A stretch of 64,000 nt of DNA from Mesodorylaimus sp. YZB2_4 (Eukaryota; Nematoda; Enoplea; Dorylaimida; Dorylaimidae). The first letter of the stretch is position 1, and every line of letters begins with the position of its first letter. Made by a program: the position numbers and the translations under genes. The notes under the pieces were generated by a model, which saw only the letters and a program-made list of their open reading frames with translations, did no database searches and was not told the DNA's origin. The stretch spans positions 496,001 to 560,000 of the forward strand of contig JASANH010001438.1 in assembly GCA_030248295.1 (NCBI GenBank), given 5' to 3'. Of the stretch, positions 63,408 to 64,000 are shown in pieces.

Positions 63408-64000
63408 CTAAATTAGAAACGTTGAGGCAACTCAAGATTTTTGCTGTATTTATGTTTGAACACAAGCTCAAGCTGTTTGAATTCAAGATATGTTTGAACA
63501 CAAGCACTGTGGCAAATAGCATTGTCCATAGAGTAAGGAGTCATTAGTGCGATTATGTATTTCGACTGGAGGTGATAACTGAGGCAGCCTTAGACAATTT
63601 TAAAATGTTTCAAACATAGCAATAGAAGCGTCGAAGTGACCCCTAATGAGACGACCCACCTGAATTATGTAGACAGCTCTGCCTGCTCGATCTATAGCTA
63701 TAATTAGCTACAGCGTATACGCTACGTACTTGCCGCGAACTACAAAGATCTGGCTGACTCCAAGCCCAGGTCGGCTTATACTTGTGCTTAGGTCCTTCAA
63801 CCCCAGCCCCATCTCAGTCAGAGAGTTTAGGCTGACTCATAGGTGTTTGCCAGTGTTGTGATGTCTTTCCATATTCACTCTTCAGGATGCGGGGGAACCC
63901 CGAGAAGCTGGAACCAGGCCTGGGGTATGTCTTGTCTACCTCTATGTATGTGCGTATAGTAGAGATAGGCCTAAGCCTGGCCTACCCAGTGCAACCCCCC
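63408..64000. other. Window edge, no clear feature
   Basis: This may contain the first exon and promoter of the Shisa-like gene. No LDLa, Ig, kinase or other family motif was recognised. Confidence 0.35.

Overview
This window is nuclear DNA of a bilaterian animal with compact genes. Coding sequence is cut by many short GT-AG introns, mostly 45-75 nt with TTTCAG-like acceptors, and two introns appear to use GC donors. The protein set is metazoan: SMYD methyltransferase, CRMP, NHERF-like PDZ protein, IPMK, UQCC2, DCAF1, DPH3, GPI-anchored ephrins, a glucose-6-phosphate transporter and a Shisa-like receptor. There are no bacterial operons, rRNA genes or CRISPR arrays. Intron size and compactness suggest a small-genome invertebrate, possibly a nematode or another ecdysozoan, but nothing here fixes the phylum. 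Conservation of CRMP, DCAF1, UQCC2 and SLC37A4 is high.

Layout. 0-0.4 kb: last exons of an LDL-receptor class A protein (+). 1.6-6.6 kb: three closely packed + strand genes, a divergent PP1-type phosphatase, a SMYD-type SET/MYND protein and a CCCH-finger/Tudor protein. 7.0-9.3 kb: aminoacylase-1 (-). 10.7-17.05 kb: collapsin response mediator protein with a long N-terminal extension (-). 17-23.5 kb: gene-poor repeats, including a candidate 2.8-kb hAT-like element with GGGTAC-rich ends. 23.5-24.5 kb: two-PDZ protein (+). 25.4-28.3 kb: inositol polyphosphate multikinase (-). 28.5-32.4 kb: repeats, including a DNA element inserted inside a SINE. 32.4-36.6 kb: a SAM methyltransferase (-) and UQCC2 (+) sharing a 243-bp divergent promoter region. 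37.3-41.05 kb: a large unrecognised membrane protein (-). 41.3-48.4 kb: DCAF1 (-), divergent from DPH3 (+). 49.5-58.1 kb: two tandem GPI-anchored ephrins (+). 58.6-61.9 kb: SLC37A4-type transporter (-). 62.7-63.4 kb: Shisa-like membrane protein (-), 5' end not found.

The exon models were built by hand from reading frames, splice sites and family resemblance. For PP1, SMYD, the Tudor protein, ACY1, CRMP, the PDZ protein, IPMK, UQCC2, the orphan membrane gene, both ephrins and SLC37A4, the exons join with consistent phases and sum to a multiple of three. The genes do not form one pathway. Local logic is seen only in the two divergent promoter pairs and in the tandem ephrin duplication.

The best candidates for something undescribed are the 37.3-41.05 kb orphan membrane protein, the CCCH+Tudor protein, the foldback and nested mobile elements, the perfect 29-bp hairpin in an ephrin intron, and the decayed copy of an SLC37A4 exon inside that gene's own first intron.
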